64,000 bases of DNA from an uncultured SAR116 cluster alpha proteobacterium (GTDB taxonomy: Bacteria > Pseudomonadota > Alphaproteobacteria > Puniceispirillales > Marisalimonadaceae), in contig CACIWG010000003.1 of NCBI GenBank assembly GCA_902590245.1, positions 1 through 64,000 on the forward strand. The letters run 5' to 3'. The notes under the pieces are model-generated. The model was not told where the DNA came from. It worked only from the letters and a program-made list of their open reading frames with translations, and ran no database searches. Within the stretch, counting starts at the first letter, position 1. Every line of letters begins with the position of its first letter. Made by a program: the position numbers and the translations under genes. Of the stretch, positions 45,843 through 55,181 are shown piece by piece.

Positions 45843-47108
45843 ATGAACAAGCAAAATATGTTGTATGAAAGATTTAGAAATACCAAACCGTCAAGTACAC
45901 TTAGAATTAATGAAATATCTAACAAACTTCTTGATGAAGGAAAAAATGTTTATAAATTTGGGCTTGGTCAGTCACCTTTCCCAGTGCCAGAAATTCTGAT
46001 TGAAACGTTAAAAAAAAATGCACCTCAAAAAGATTATTTAAATGTATCAGGCCTATTAAAACTTCGAGAGGTTGTTGCTAAATATCACTCCAAAAAAAAT
46101 CTTTATAATTATTCAGAAGATAATGTGATAATAGGCCCAGGGTCTAAAGAACTTATTTTTCAGTGTCAAATGGTTACAGAAATGCCCTTGTTGCTTCCCA
46201 AACCAAGTTGGGTTTCTTATGAACCACAAGCAAAGATTTTAAAAAAAGATGTAAATTGGATTGACACATCAAAAAACACAAATTGGCATTTGAGTGCAAA
46301 TGCACTTAGAGATTATTGCAAAAATAACAAATATAAATATCAACTATTAATACTTAATTCACCTAATAATCCGACTGGAACAAATAATGAAGATTTAGAA
46401 GAATTGTCGAAAATTTGTAAAGAAAATAACATTATAGTTATTTCAGATGAAATTTATACTGAATTAGATTTTAATGGAAATTATCATTCAATTAGTCATT
46501 TTTATCCTGAAGGGACTATCATTTCTTCTGGATTAAGTAAGTGGTGCGGTGCTGGTGGATGGAGACTAGGAACCTTAATATTTCCGAAAGAATTAAAAAT
46601 AATTCATGATAGTGTTAGATCATTAGCTAGTGAGACATTTACATCAGTTAGTGCGCCCATTCAATATGCAGCTGTAAAGGCTTACACAGAAGATCATTCA
46701 GAATATTTGAACAACTCAAGAACAATTTTAAAAAAAGTAGCTGATTTTGTTTATGATCAACTATCAGAAATAAGAATAGAATGCATAAGACCTCAAGGAG
46801 GATTTTATATATTATGTGATTTTTCAAAAATAATTAAACACAATAACATAATTAACAATTCAACAACTCTATGCGAACAAGTACTTCAGAATACTGGATT
46901 TGCAATGCTTCCAGGAAAAAACTTTGGAATTGAAGATGAAAAACTTATTACTAGAATGGCATTTGTAGATTTTGATGGAAACAAAGCATTATCTTTTATG
47001 AAAGATAATACTTCTATAAAAGATGATGATTTTAATGAGCTCTTTCCAAAAATAAATGAAGGCATTCTAAATTTAAAATCTTGGTTAAAAAGTGAATTTT
47101 TAAGTTAA
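45843..47108 (+). CDS. Class I/II PLP-dependent aminotransferase
   Basis: A 421-residue fold-type I aminotransferase. The family elements are present: NSPNNPTGT (172-180), D202 and Y205 in VISDEIYTELDF contacting the PLP ring, the PLP lysine K233 in SSGLSKWCGAGGWRLG, and a C-terminal TRMAFVDF with the substrate-carboxylate arginine. The N-terminal GLGQSPFPVPEIL resembles aspartate/aromatic aminotransferase-like enzymes. The exact substrate is not determinable. It starts 54 nt from the divergent EamA transporter gene, and its 3' end overlaps the convergent cold-shock gene by 9 nt. Extra residues near 380-420 after the arginine motif make it slightly longer than typical AspAT. Confidence 0.88.
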   Translation: MNKQNMLYERFRNTKPSSTLRINEISNKLLDEGKNVYKFGLGQSPFPVPEILIETLKKNAPQKDYLNVSGLLKLREVVAKYHSKKNLYNYSEDNVIIGPGSKELIFQCQMVTEMPLLLPKPSWVSYEPQAKILKKDVNWIDTSKNTNWHLSANALRDYCKNNKYKYQLLILNSPNNPTGTNNEDLEELSKICKENNIIVISDEIYTELDFNGNYHSISHFYPEGTIISSGLSKWCGAGGWRLGTLIFPKELKIIHDSVRSLASETFTSVSAPIQYAAVKAYTEDHSEYLNNSRTILKKVADFVYDQLSEIRIECIRPQGGFYILCDFSKIIKHNNIINNSTTLCEQVLQNTGFAMLPGKNFGIEDEKLITRMAFVDFDGNKALSFMKDNTSIKDDDFNELFPKINEGILNLKSWLKSEFLS

Positions 47109-47300
47109 TTTAATATTAACAGCACTACTTTTACCTTTATTTACTGCCACTTCAAAAGTAACTTTTTGGCCTTCAGTAAGAGTTCTTATGCCATTTTTTT
47201 CTAAAGAAGTCTTATGAACAAAAACATCTTTTTCATCCCCTGTAGGTGTAATAAAACCATATCCTTTTTGAAAATTAAACCACTTAACAACACCTTCCAT
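47100..47300 (-). CDS. cspA: Cold-shock domain protein (CspA family)
   Basis: A 66-residue single cold-shock domain. RNP1 is KGYGFITP and RNP2 is DVFVHKTSL, with the opening VVKWFNFQKGYG. It binds single-stranded RNA/DNA as a chaperone. I set the start at the ATG at 47300, with GGAG 6 nt upstream; the open frame extends 22 residues further to 47366, but those residues are not family-like. About 100 nt of untranslated sequence separates it from uup, which leaves room for a structured leader of the kind cold-shock genes often have. None was folded here. Confidence 0.93.
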   Translation of the reverse strand: MEGVVKWFNFQKGYGFITPTGDEKDVFVHKTSLEKNGIRTLTEGQKVTFEVAVNKGKSSAVNIKLT

Positions 47301-47402
47301 AACCGACTCCTTAACTTTGTTGATCAAATGAATTAAAGTTAGTTCAATCAAATTATAGAAATACATTAATTCAATTTATACATTATCAATAATATTATTT
47401 AA

Positions 47403-49232
47403 CTACAATTTATTTTTTTGTAAATCTAACTCCAACCATCTTGTTTCTAATTCATCTAATTTCTTTTTAGACATTTCTAAAGTTTTTGAAGATTCTAAAA
47501 ATTTATCAATATTTTTTGTATATAAATCTGCATCTGATAAGATATTGTTCATCTGCGATATAATAGTTTCTAATTTTTTAATCTCACTTGGTATGATGGA
47601 CAATTCATGTTCTAATTTATAGGTTAATTTATTATTATTTGATATTTTACTTTGATTATCTTTTTTTACTTTATTTAAATCATGTCTTATTAAATTTTTA
47701 TTTTTAAAACTATTTTTTTTTAATTTTAAATAATCTGAATATCCTCCTATACAGTCTATAACCATACCATCACCTTGAAATGCTAAAATTCTAGTAACTG
47801 TCTGGTCTAAGAAATCTCTATCATGTGAAACTATAATTAATGTGCCTTTATAATTAATGAGAATTTCTTCTAACAAATCAAGAGTATCCATATCAAGGTC
47901 ATTTGTTGGTTCATCAAGAATTAAACAGGATTTAGGGTTTGCAAGTATCTTTGCAAGCATTAATCTGTTTTTTTGTCCTCCGGACAAAGTAAACACGTAA
48001 TCATTTAATATCTTTGGATCAAATTGAAATTCTTTCAAATATCCATATACATGTCTATCTTTTCCCATAACATTTATATAGTCACCTCCTGAGGGACACA
48101 TGTTTTTTTTTATAGTTTCTTTCAAAAATAAATCTGATCTTTTTTGATCAAAATATGAAAATTCTATATTTTTAAAATTTTTAATTGTTCCTATGTCTGG
48201 AATTTCTTCTTTTAATAAAAGTTTTAAGAAGGTTGTTTTACCAGATCCATTTCCACCAAGTATTCCAATTCTATCCCCCTTATTAATTTTAAAATTGAAG
48301 TTTTCTAAAATTTTAATTTCTTCAGAATTTGTCTTAAATGATTTTGAAACATTGAAAAACTCTGAAATTGATTTTGCGTGATCTTTAAATTTAATATTAG
48401 TGTTTACTTTAATTTTTGAAATTGCACGTCTATAAGATGATTCATCTTCTTCTAGTTTTTTTTGCATTAATTTAATTTGCTCAAGCCTTCTAACGTTCCG
48501 TTTTACTCTTGCTTTAACACCCTTAGAGGCCCATTCAATATCAACCGACAAACTTTGTTTTCTATTTTTTAATTCTTTTTCCTCTTGTTCTAATAGAGAT
48601 TGTGACCATTTATCAAAAAACTTAAATCCTTTTGGACTTATTTTTAAATTACCTCTATCTATCCAAAAAACTTTATTAGTTACATTTGATAAAAAAGTCC
48701 TATCATGTGAAACACAAATTATAGTCCCATTATATTTATTCAAATAATTTTCTAACCATTCAATAACCTCAAGATCAAGATGATTGGTAGGTTCATCTAA
48801 TAATAAAATGTCTGGCTCATTTATAAGAGCTTTCGCCAAACCTACTTTTCTTAGTTGACCACCTGATAAATCAATAAGTTTGCTCTTTAAGTTTATATTT
48901 AATGCTTCTGTTATAATATCAATTTTAAACTTTTTTTCTTCATCATCATTAATCGTTGATATTAATTCCTGTAAAATATTTTTATTAGAAAGATTAATAA
49001 ACTCCTGATTCAGATATCCAATTTCTATCTTGTTTTCCAACCATCTTTTGCCTTCTTCTAGTTCAATTTCTCCAGCAATCATTTTCATCAAAGTTGTTTT
49101 ACCAGAACCATTTTTACCAACTAGAGCAATCCTGGATTTTTGATGAAGGTTGAAATTTAGATCTTCAAATATTGGCTTATCTTTAAACCTAAACATTGCT
49201 TCTTTAATTGATAAAATTAATTGTGAACTCAT
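47403..49232 (-). CDS. uup: ABC-F family ATPase Uup
   Basis: A 609-residue soluble protein with two ABC ATPase domains and no membrane segment. The first Walker A is GKNGSGKTT (39-47), with signature DLSGGQLRK and Walker B LLLDEPTNHLD. The second has LGGNGSGKTTFL, TLSGGQKNRLMLAK and LILDEPTNDLD. Between them lies the ABC-F linker (about 235-285, VKARVKRNVRRLEQIKLM). The C-terminal 90 residues are a charged coiled coil, as in Uup. These proteins act on ribosomes; Uup also affects transposon excision and Holliday junction processing in E. coli. The DEPTNDLDMDTLDLLEE form of the second Walker B is Uup-like. Confidence 0.92.
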   Translation of the reverse strand: MSSQLILSIKEAMFRFKDKPIFEDLNFNLHQKSRIALVGKNGSGKTTLMKMIAGEIELEEGKRWLENKIEIGYLNQEFINLSNKNILQELISTINDDEEKKFKIDIITEALNINLKSKLIDLSGGQLRKVGLAKALINEPDILLLDEPTNHLDLEVIEWLENYLNKYNGTIICVSHDRTFLSNVTNKVFWIDRGNLKISPKGFKFFDKWSQSLLEQEEKELKNRKQSLSVDIEWASKGVKARVKRNVRRLEQIKLMQKKLEEDESSYRRAISKIKVNTNIKFKDHAKSISEFFNVSKSFKTNSEEIKILENFNFKINKGDRIGILGGNGSGKTTFLKLLLKEEIPDIGTIKNFKNIEFSYFDQKRSDLFLKETIKKNMCPSGGDYINVMGKDRHVYGYLKEFQFDPKILNDYVFTLSGGQKNRLMLAKILANPKSCLILDEPTNDLDMDTLDLLEEILINYKGTLIIVSHDRDFLDQTVTRILAFQGDGMVIDCIGGYSDYLKLKKNSFKNKNLIRHDLNKVKKDNQSKISNNNKLTYKLEHELSIIPSEIKKLETIISQMNNILSDADLYTKNIDKFLESSKTLEMSKKKLDELETRWLELDLQKNKL

Positions 49233-49247
49233 GATTTAAATCTAAAA

Positions 49248-50039
49248 TTAATTTAAACTAATTTGAAAATTACCTAAATCTGAATAATCTGCTTTTACAA
49301 TATCACCTTTTTTTATTGGAATTGGCTTTGTAACAGTACCAGTAGAAACAAAATGACCTTTCTTTAAAGGAATTTTAAATTCTAATAATTCATTTAATAA
49401 CCACTTAAGTGCCAATATTGGACTTCCTAATACATTTTCTCCCAAACCATGTTCACTAATTTCATCATTAACTGAAATACAAACTTTTTGATCTTTTAAG
49501 TTTTTATTTTTCCAATCATCAGATAATTTTGGTCCAAGAATAAATTGATTTGCACATGCATTATCAGCTATCAAATTAGCCTCACCTACTTTGGTAAAAT
49601 TTAAAAATCTAGAATCTGGTAGCTCAATGCCAGCATATAAACTTTCAATTATTAAGAGTGTTTCTTGCTCTGAGTAATTAGATTTGTTGAAATCTAAATC
49701 ATGTTTCATTTTAAAAATAAATTCCACTTCAGCTACTAACATTTGATTTGGTAATAATTTAATACTTTCATTATAATTATTTTTTTTTTCTTCGAGCAAA
49801 ACTCCAGCGAGTGGCGACTGAGCTCCTATATGTTCCTGACCAGCTTTATTACTTGCAGCAATCTTCCAACCAAAAATATCCTTGCTTGAAAATTTATTAA
49901 AATACTTTTGAACTTCATAACCATCAGTTCTATCTTTTGGTGCGATATCATCAATAACAGTAATGTCATCAATTAAAGTTCCATTTTGCCAATGGTTCCA
50001 AATGATATTTGCTAATTTAAATTCATTATCTTTTTTCAT
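49248..50039 (-). CDS. MhpD/2-oxopent-4-enoate hydratase-like protein
   Basis: A 263-residue protein of the fumarylacetoacetate hydrolase superfamily, closest in pattern to 2-keto-4-pentenoate hydratases (MhpD). Visible are GYEVQKYFNKFSS, IFGWKIAASNKAGQEHIGAQ, the metal-binding region AEVEFIFKMK and IELPDSRF, and GHFVSTGTVTKPIPIKKGD. In characterised relatives the enzyme acts in catechol or phenylpropionate meta-cleavage. No other such gene is present here, so the actual substrate is unknown. The ATG at 50039 is preferred over a TTG three codons upstream. It follows uup on the same strand and is preceded by a 193-nt AT-rich gap with nothing recognisable. Confidence 0.82.
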   Translation of the reverse strand: MKKDNEFKLANIIWNHWQNGTLIDDITVIDDIAPKDRTDGYEVQKYFNKFSSKDIFGWKIAASNKAGQEHIGAQSPLAGVLLEEKKNNYNESIKLLPNQMLVAEVEFIFKMKHDLDFNKSNYSEQETLLIIESLYAGIELPDSRFLNFTKVGEANLIADNACANQFILGPKLSDDWKNKNLKDQKVCISVNDEISEHGLGENVLGSPILALKWLLNELLEFKIPLKKGHFVSTGTVTKPIPIKKGDIVKADYSDLGNFQISLN

Positions 50040-50232
50040 ATTCAACAATTCATAAAAAATTTTTAAATTTACAATATCAACAAATTATACATAGATAAAA
50101 TAATTTAAAGTTATTTTTAAAAATTTTAAATTTAGTTGCCTAGTAAACTATTTAAATGGTTCAGGATTTTTTACATTCAAGGTTTGTGGTTTATATAAAT
50201 TTGGTTATAAAAAACAAAATTGATTAAAGATA

Positions 50233-50865
50233 TTAATAAGTTATAGGATCAATTTTTTGACTACTTGGTTTAGTGTTTGCAAATGAATCTCTAGTATTGT
50301 GAAATTTCCAGTAATTATCTAAATTAGGGAATTCTCTTCTCCAATCAAATTCTTTAAATCTAATGTCTACATATTCTAGAGTTGTGAAAGCAGAAATGTC
50401 AGCAATATTGAAATAATCATCTACAAAATAATTTTTGGAACCAAGATCTTTAGATAAGTATTTAAGTCCATTAAAAATTTTCTCTTCCTGTCTTTCAATC
50501 CATTGTTTACTAATTAAATTATTAACTCTTACATTTTCCAGACGAATTAGAACAACTGCATCACAAATACCATCGGAAATTGCTTCAATAGATAGTGTAG
50601 ATAATTCATTCTTATAATCACAAGGGTACAATTTTGGGCTAGGAGCGATTTGATCTAAATATCGAATAATTACTTTGCTATCGAAAATGTGTTGTTTATC
50701 TTTAGTAATTAGAATTGGTACTTTTCCTAATGGGTTTTTATCTTTAGTTAAAGTATTTTTATTCCAAGGAATATCAATAATAACTTCATGATCTATTTTC
50801 TTTTCTTGAAGTGATACTCGTACTTTTCTTGCATATGGACTTGGTGCCGCAATTATTAGTTTCAT
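50233..50865 (-). CDS. Glutathione S-transferase family protein
   Basis: A 210-residue GST. The N-terminal thioredoxin-like domain begins KLIIAAPSPYARKVRVSLQE, with serine at the position where many bacterial GSTs have their catalytic Ser/Cys, and contains NPLGKVPIL with the cis-proline and FDSKVIIRYLDQ, the glutathione-binding region. The C-terminal helical domain (about 85-205) has YFVDDYFNIADISAFTTLEY, a typical N-capping motif. The biological substrate is unknown. It lies 62 nt downstream of tRNA-Glu and upstream of the MhpD-like gene with a 193-nt gap. Together they look like accessory genes set between conserved blocks. Confidence 0.88.
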   Translation of the reverse strand: MKLIIAAPSPYARKVRVSLQEKKIDHEVIIDIPWNKNTLTKDKNPLGKVPILITKDKQHIFDSKVIIRYLDQIAPSPKLYPCDYKNELSTLSIEAISDGICDAVVLIRLENVRVNNLISKQWIERQEEKIFNGLKYLSKDLGSKNYFVDDYFNIADISAFTTLEYVDIRFKEFDWRREFPNLDNYWKFHNTRDSFANTKPSSQKIDPITY

Positions 50866-50927
50866 GCCAGTAATCTAATCAAAATATAAACTTTAGGTTA
50901 ATAATAATTAATATTTTTGAATTTTAA

Positions 50928-51003
50928 TGGTGACCCCTACGGGATTCGAACCCGTGTTGCCGCCGTGAAAGGGCGATGTCCTAAACCACTAGACGAAGGG
51001 GCC
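50928..51003 (-). tRNA. tRNA-Glu (anticodon TTC), CCA encoded
   Basis: A complete 76-nt cloverleaf on the minus strand. The acceptor GGCCCCT pairs with AGGGGTC (one G-T pair), then discriminator A and an encoded CCA (50928-50930). The anticodon stem TCGCC/GGCGG surrounds the loop CTTTCAC, giving TTC. The T arm is CGGG TTCGAAT CCCG with its extension. It reads both glutamate codons. It lies 37 nt after the recJ stop, probably in the same transcript. The cognate synthetase gltX is also in the window. Confidence 0.97.
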
Positions 51004-51040
51004 ATTATTTTTTAATTCATAAATTAAAAATCAAAAGTTA

Positions 51041-52828
51041 TCAAGTCATTATATCAATTAAATTAAATTCCACTTTGTTCTTATTATTCCATTCATTTGA
51101 AACTAAATTACCTAAAAAATGTAAGGACTTATTTTTTTCTAAAACTGATAAAAAGGTAGTTTCATTAATATTAAAAATTTTACAATCTATTTCACCTGAA
51201 TTATCATAAACTTTAACAAGAAGATGTTGTTTTTCTTTTCCAAAAAAGACTAATTTATTAATTATTACATCTTTTAGTAGAAATATTGGCATTGGATTCC
51301 CCTGTCCCCATGGCCCAAGTTTTTTAATCCAATCCATTAAGTCACTATTCAAAGATGAGATTGATAATTCACTAGTAACTAATATTTCTGAAATTAATTT
51401 ATTTTCTTGGAAGGCATGTTCAACCTTAGAAATCAAAAAATCTTTAAACATTTGTATTTTATTATTTTCAATTGTAAGACCAGCAGCTAAGTCATGTCCT
51501 CCACCTTTAACAAGTAATTTCTTATCTAAAGCCTCCAAAAAATATTCCCCTATTGGAATATTAGCAATAGATCTAGCTGATCCTTTAGAATGATTATGAC
51601 CTAATGATATTGCACAACAAGGTCTGTTGTACTTTTCTTTAATTTTACCAGCCAAGATACCAACAATTCCTTCATTCCAATTTTCACCAACTAAAAATAA
51701 AAAATCAGGTAATTTTCCTATCTTATTTTTTTCACTCTCAACCATGCCTATTGCTTCTAAAGTAGAGTTGTTAGTTAATTTCTTTCTTTTCTCATTAAGT
51801 TGATAAAGTTTTGATGCAAGCTCATTTGCTTTACTAATATCTTTTGATATCAATAAACTTACACCTATGTCGCTTGAACCAATTCTTCCAGCTGCATTAA
51901 TTTTTGGCCCTAGTTTATAACCCAAAGTTTCTTCATCTGGTATTTTATTTAGATCCGATATATCGCATAAAGCATTTATACCTAGATTTTTTCTCTGAGA
52001 AATAATATTTAAACCAGCTTTAACAAAACATCTATTAAGGCCTTTTAAAGGGACTACATCACAAACTGTTCCTAAAGCAACTAAATCTAAAAATCTAAAT
52101 AAATTTGGTTCTTTTATTTTTTCAAAAACACCTCTTTGTCTTAACTCTCTAGTTAAACCAACAATCATTATAAAAGTTACCCCAACAGCACTTAAATAAT
52201 GATATTCATTTCCATTTTCTTTACGCTTAGGATTTACTATTGAAAAAGCAGGAGGCAAATCATCATCGGGTGTATGATGATCAATGATAATACAATCTAT
52301 GTCTGTCTTATTTAATTCTTTTAATGGTTCATGAGAATTAATTCCACAATCAACTGTTATAATTAAATTTGAGCCTTTTGAAATTAAACTATTCAAAGCA
52401 GAAATATTTGGGCCATAACCTTCTAAAAATCTATCTGGTATATGAATGTGAACTTCAATCTCAAAATATTGTAAAAATAATTTTAACAATGCTGCAGAAG
52501 TTGCACCATCGACATCATAATCACCAAAAATCCCTATAGGATTTTTATTTTCTATTTCATTTGCAATACGCTTAACTGTTTTATCCATATCTATAAAAAT
52601 ATTTGGGTCAGGGAGAAAGTTTTTTATCTTTGGGTCTATGAAAAGTTCAAAATTATCTTTAGAAACCTTATTATCAATTAGGATTGGCACTAATACAGAA
52701 GGAAAATTAAACCTTTGAGAAAAGAACAATTCAAAATGTGTTTCTAATTCTGTTTTAGTTGATAATTTCCAGTAATTTTGATTTATTGATTTTTTATTTT
52801 GGTAATAGCTATTTTGATTATCATTCAT
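51041..52828 (-). CDS. recJ: Single-stranded-DNA exonuclease RecJ
   Basis: A 595-residue 5'-to-3' exonuclease of DNA repair and recombination. The DHH-phosphoesterase motifs are in order: GDYDVDGATSAALL (102-115), ITVDCGINSHE, the DHH triad 183-185 in IIDHHTPDDDLP, and GPKINAAGRIG. The DHHA1 domain has GGGHDLAAGLTI near residue 450. A C-terminal OB-like domain follows. Length is normal. It is 6 nt after hom and is followed by tRNA-Glu. In many alphaproteobacteria glpX stands between hom and recJ, but not here. Confidence 0.96.
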   Translation of the reverse strand: MNDNQNSYYQNKKSINQNYWKLSTKTELETHFELFFSQRFNFPSVLVPILIDNKVSKDNFELFIDPKIKNFLPDPNIFIDMDKTVKRIANEIENKNPIGIFGDYDVDGATSAALLKLFLQYFEIEVHIHIPDRFLEGYGPNISALNSLISKGSNLIITVDCGINSHEPLKELNKTDIDCIIIDHHTPDDDLPPAFSIVNPKRKENGNEYHYLSAVGVTFIMIVGLTRELRQRGVFEKIKEPNLFRFLDLVALGTVCDVVPLKGLNRCFVKAGLNIISQRKNLGINALCDISDLNKIPDEETLGYKLGPKINAAGRIGSSDIGVSLLISKDISKANELASKLYQLNEKRKKLTNNSTLEAIGMVESEKNKIGKLPDFLFLVGENWNEGIVGILAGKIKEKYNRPCCAISLGHNHSKGSARSIANIPIGEYFLEALDKKLLVKGGGHDLAAGLTIENNKIQMFKDFLISKVEHAFQENKLISEILVTSELSISSLNSDLMDWIKKLGPWGQGNPMPIFLLKDVIINKLVFFGKEKQHLLVKVYDNSGEIDCKIFNINETTFLSVLEKNKSLHFLGNLVSNEWNNKNKVEFNLIDIMT

Positions 52829-52834
52829 TTTATT

Positions 52835-54109
52835 TTAATTATATATACAAAAAGCTAATGCGTTACCGACTGTACCTTTTAATTTATTAATTTTTAAAAC
52901 AGCTTTTCCCATCTGAGTACGTTTAACAGTATGAGTAAATATAATTAGATTTGCAACTTGATTACCTTTCTGTAAATCTTGATAAATAGTTTCAATAGAA
53001 ATTTTGAAGGTTTTAAAAATACTAGTTAAATCAGATAAAATTCCAACTTTATCTACAACACTTACTCTTAAATAAAATTTGACTTCAGACTTAAACGATT
53101 TTGAATTTGATACTTGATTAATTTTATCACTGTTTCTTAATATTCCAGTTCTATTTCCTCCAGCTAAACAATCAAATATATCAGACATAACTGCTGAAGC
53201 AGTTGGCTTTGACCCAGCTCCAGCGCCAGTCAAAAGTAGTGGTCCTGCTAAATTAGAATTAATTTCAATTGCATTTAAAACGCCTTCAATTTTAGCAAGA
53301 CTATGATCTTTAGAAATCAGCCATGGTTCTACTGAACATTCAAAAGAATTTTCATTTGAACATATTGCAAGCAATTTTATTTTGTAACCAAAATTACGAG
53401 CAGTTTTAATATCATATAAGGTTACTTCTGACACACCTCTCACATGCATTCCAGATAATCTTGGTAACTTTTTAAATACTAAAAGAGATAAAATTGCTAA
53501 TTTATGTGCAGCATCAATTCCTTCAACATCAAAAGTTGGGTCTTTTTCTGCATAACCAAGTTTTTGAGCAGTTTTAAGAACTTTTTCAAAATCTATAGAT
53601 TTCTTCTCAATTTCATCCATAAGATAATTTGATGTTCCATTCATAATACCTGTAATTTGAGAAATTTTATTAGAGACTAAACTTTCTTTTATTACCTTAA
53701 TGACTGGCACTCCTCCAGCAACCGACGCTTCAAATCCAAAATAAACTGAATTTTTATTTGATAATTCTGACAGATCCTTGCCATGTTCTGCAATTAAAGC
53801 TTTATTAGCGGTTATCAGATGTTTGTTGTTTTTAATAGCTATAAAACAAACATCCTTAGCAATGCCTTCCGAACCTCCTATTAATTCAATAATTAAATCT
53901 ATATTTTTATCCTGAGCTAACTTCTTGGCATCTGAAAAATAAGCAATACCTTTTGGTATAAAATTACGTTTCTTTTTTTTATTTCTGTACGAAACTGCTT
54001 TAATAATAAAAGATTTTTTATATTCTTTATGTTTAGTTAATTGACTAACGACTTCACTGCCAACATTTCCAATACCAGCTATTCCAATTGAAACAGGTAA
54101 TGATGTCAT
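52835..54109 (-). CDS. hom: Homoserine dehydrogenase
   Basis: A 424-residue enzyme reducing aspartate semialdehyde to homoserine, the branch point to threonine and methionine. The NAD(P)-binding fold starts IGIAGIGNVGSEVV (8-21). ITANKALIAEHGKDL and FEASVAGGVPVIKVI surround the active site, GIMNGTSNYLMDEI and AEKDPTFDVEGIDAAHKLAI follow, and the catalytic lysine lies in the latter block. The C-terminal ACT domain (about 345-420, VVDKVGILSDLTSIF) suggests threonine feedback. The threonine-degrading ilvA elsewhere in the window completes the path to isoleucine. It is monofunctional, with no aspartokinase. It is 5 nt after rpsI. Confidence 0.95.
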   Translation of the reverse strand: MTSLPVSIGIAGIGNVGSEVVSQLTKHKEYKKSFIIKAVSYRNKKKKRNFIPKGIAYFSDAKKLAQDKNIDLIIELIGGSEGIAKDVCFIAIKNNKHLITANKALIAEHGKDLSELSNKNSVYFGFEASVAGGVPVIKVIKESLVSNKISQITGIMNGTSNYLMDEIEKKSIDFEKVLKTAQKLGYAEKDPTFDVEGIDAAHKLAILSLLVFKKLPRLSGMHVRGVSEVTLYDIKTARNFGYKIKLLAICSNENSFECSVEPWLISKDHSLAKIEGVLNAIEINSNLAGPLLLTGAGAGSKPTASAVMSDIFDCLAGGNRTGILRNSDKINQVSNSKSFKSEVKFYLRVSVVDKVGILSDLTSIFKTFKISIETIYQDLQKGNQVANLIIFTHTVKRTQMGKAVLKINKLKGTVGNALAFCIYN

Positions 54110-54114
54110 AAAAC

Positions 54115-54591
54115 TTATCTTTTAGAGAATTGAAAACTTTTTCTAGCTTTTGCTTTGCCGTATTTTTTTCTTTCAACTGTACGGGAATCTCTTGTCAAAA
54201 GTCCAGCTGATTTTAAAGTTGTTCTTAATTCAGGTTCGAATAAAGAGAGGGCTTTACTTATTCCATGTTTAACAGCACCTGCCTGACCAGAAAGGCCACC
54301 ACCTTTGACAGTTGCCATTACATCAAATTCTTTAACTCTATTAGCTATCTCAAAGACATGGTTGAGTTGCATTTGTAAGACTGGTCTATCAAAATAAATT
54401 GGCATTTCCTTGCCGTTTACAGTCATGACACCAGATCCTCGTTTTACCCAAACTCTGGCAGTAGAATCTTTCCTTCTGCCAGTAGCATAAGATCTACCCA
54501 ATTTATCAATTTTAGGTTCAGTTGGCTGCATTGATTGATCTGCATTAGCATTACTTTCTAATTCATTCATATTATTTACTTCTTCATTCAT
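54115..54591 (-). CDS. rpsI: 30S ribosomal protein S9
   Basis: A 158-residue S9. The first 25 residues are an acidic Asn/Glu-rich extension common in alphaproteobacteria. The conserved core begins [18 protein letters not shown], then [33 protein letters not shown] and [19 protein letters not shown], ending SFQFSKR, the tail that reaches the P-site tRNA. A second in-frame ATG lies seven codons downstream and could also serve. It is cotranscribed with rplM (7-nt gap) and runs into hom. Confidence 0.97.
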   Translation of the reverse strand: MNEEVNNMNELESNANADQSMQPTEPKIDKLGRSYATGRRKDSTARVWVKRGSGVMTVNGKEMPIYFDRPVLQMQLNHVFEIANRVKEFDVMATVKGGGLSGQAGAVKHGISKALSLFEPELRTTLKSAGLLTRDSRTVERKKYGKAKARKSFQFSKR

Positions 54592-54598
54592 ATATGAC

Positions 54599-55063
54599 CT
54601 AACTATTTTTTCTATTTAAAGATTTAATATCAATTGCCTCAGGTTTCTGAGCTTGGTAAGGATGTTCGCTTCCACTGTAAATATGAAGTTGTTTTAAAAC
54701 TTTTCTTCCTAAGGGACCTTTTGGTATCATTCTTTTAACAGCAAGTTGAATTACCTTAGAAGGAGTTTTACCAGTTAGTATTTTTTCTGGTGTAGTAGAT
54801 TTAATACCTCCAGGATAACCAGTATGCCAATAATAATTTTTGTTAAATCTTTTTTGGCCTTTTAAAAGAACTTTTTCAGAATTGATGATAATTATGTTAT
54901 CTCCACATTGCATATTCGGAGTAAAATATACTTTATCTTTACCTCTTAATTTATTTGCAACAATTGCTGCTAATCTACCTAACACTAGGCCTTCAGCATC
55001 TATGATGTACCAACTTCTCTTCAAATCAGCAACTTTGGGTATAAAAGTTTTATTTGGTCTCAT
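54599..55063 (-). CDS. rplM: 50S ribosomal protein L13
   Basis: A 154-residue L13. Conserved blocks are [68 protein letters not shown] and [21 protein letters not shown] set the start at the ATG at 55063, with GAGGA 5 nt upstream and a near-consensus promoter further up. An 18-codon extension back to a TTG at 55117 would run through that promoter and is rejected. It leads the rplM-rpsI-hom-recJ run on the minus strand and is divergent from trpD. Confidence 0.97.
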   Translation of the reverse strand: MRPNKTFIPKVADLKRSWYIIDAEGLVLGRLAAIVANKLRGKDKVYFTPNMQCGDNIIIINSEKVLLKGQKRFNKNYYWHTGYPGGIKSTTPEKILTGKTPSKVIQLAVKRMIPKGPLGRKVLKQLHIYSGSEHPYQAQKPEAIDIKSLNRKNS

Positions 55064-55085
55064 AATATCCTCTAAATATACTGTG

Positions 55086-55114
55086 CTTATATAAGTAATG
55101 ATTTGATTAGTCAA
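55086..55114 (-). promoter_or_regulatory. Sigma-70 type promoter for rplM-rpsI
   Basis: On the minus strand, TTGACT (55109-55114) and TATAAG (55086-55091) are separated by exactly 17 nt; each hexamer matches the consensus in five of six positions. Transcription would begin near 55079, leaving a short leader that contains the GAGGA ribosome binding site before the ATG at 55063. This is the best promoter I can see in the window and fits strong expression of ribosomal protein genes. Confidence 0.7.
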
Positions 55115-55181
55115 CAAATCAAAACAATAAATAGTAAGTTTTATAATTTACATATTAAAAGATTTTTTTTATGTTTACTAA

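Noticed and set aside
50040..50232. Small gene or RNA in the 193-nt gap between the GST and the MhpD-like gene
   Set aside because: The sequence is AT-rich with no stable hairpin seen, no cloverleaf and no frame with a family pattern.
55064..55117. N-terminal extension of L13 starting at TTG 55117
   Set aside because: It would read through a near-consensus promoter and the ribosome binding site, and the added residues are not L13-like.
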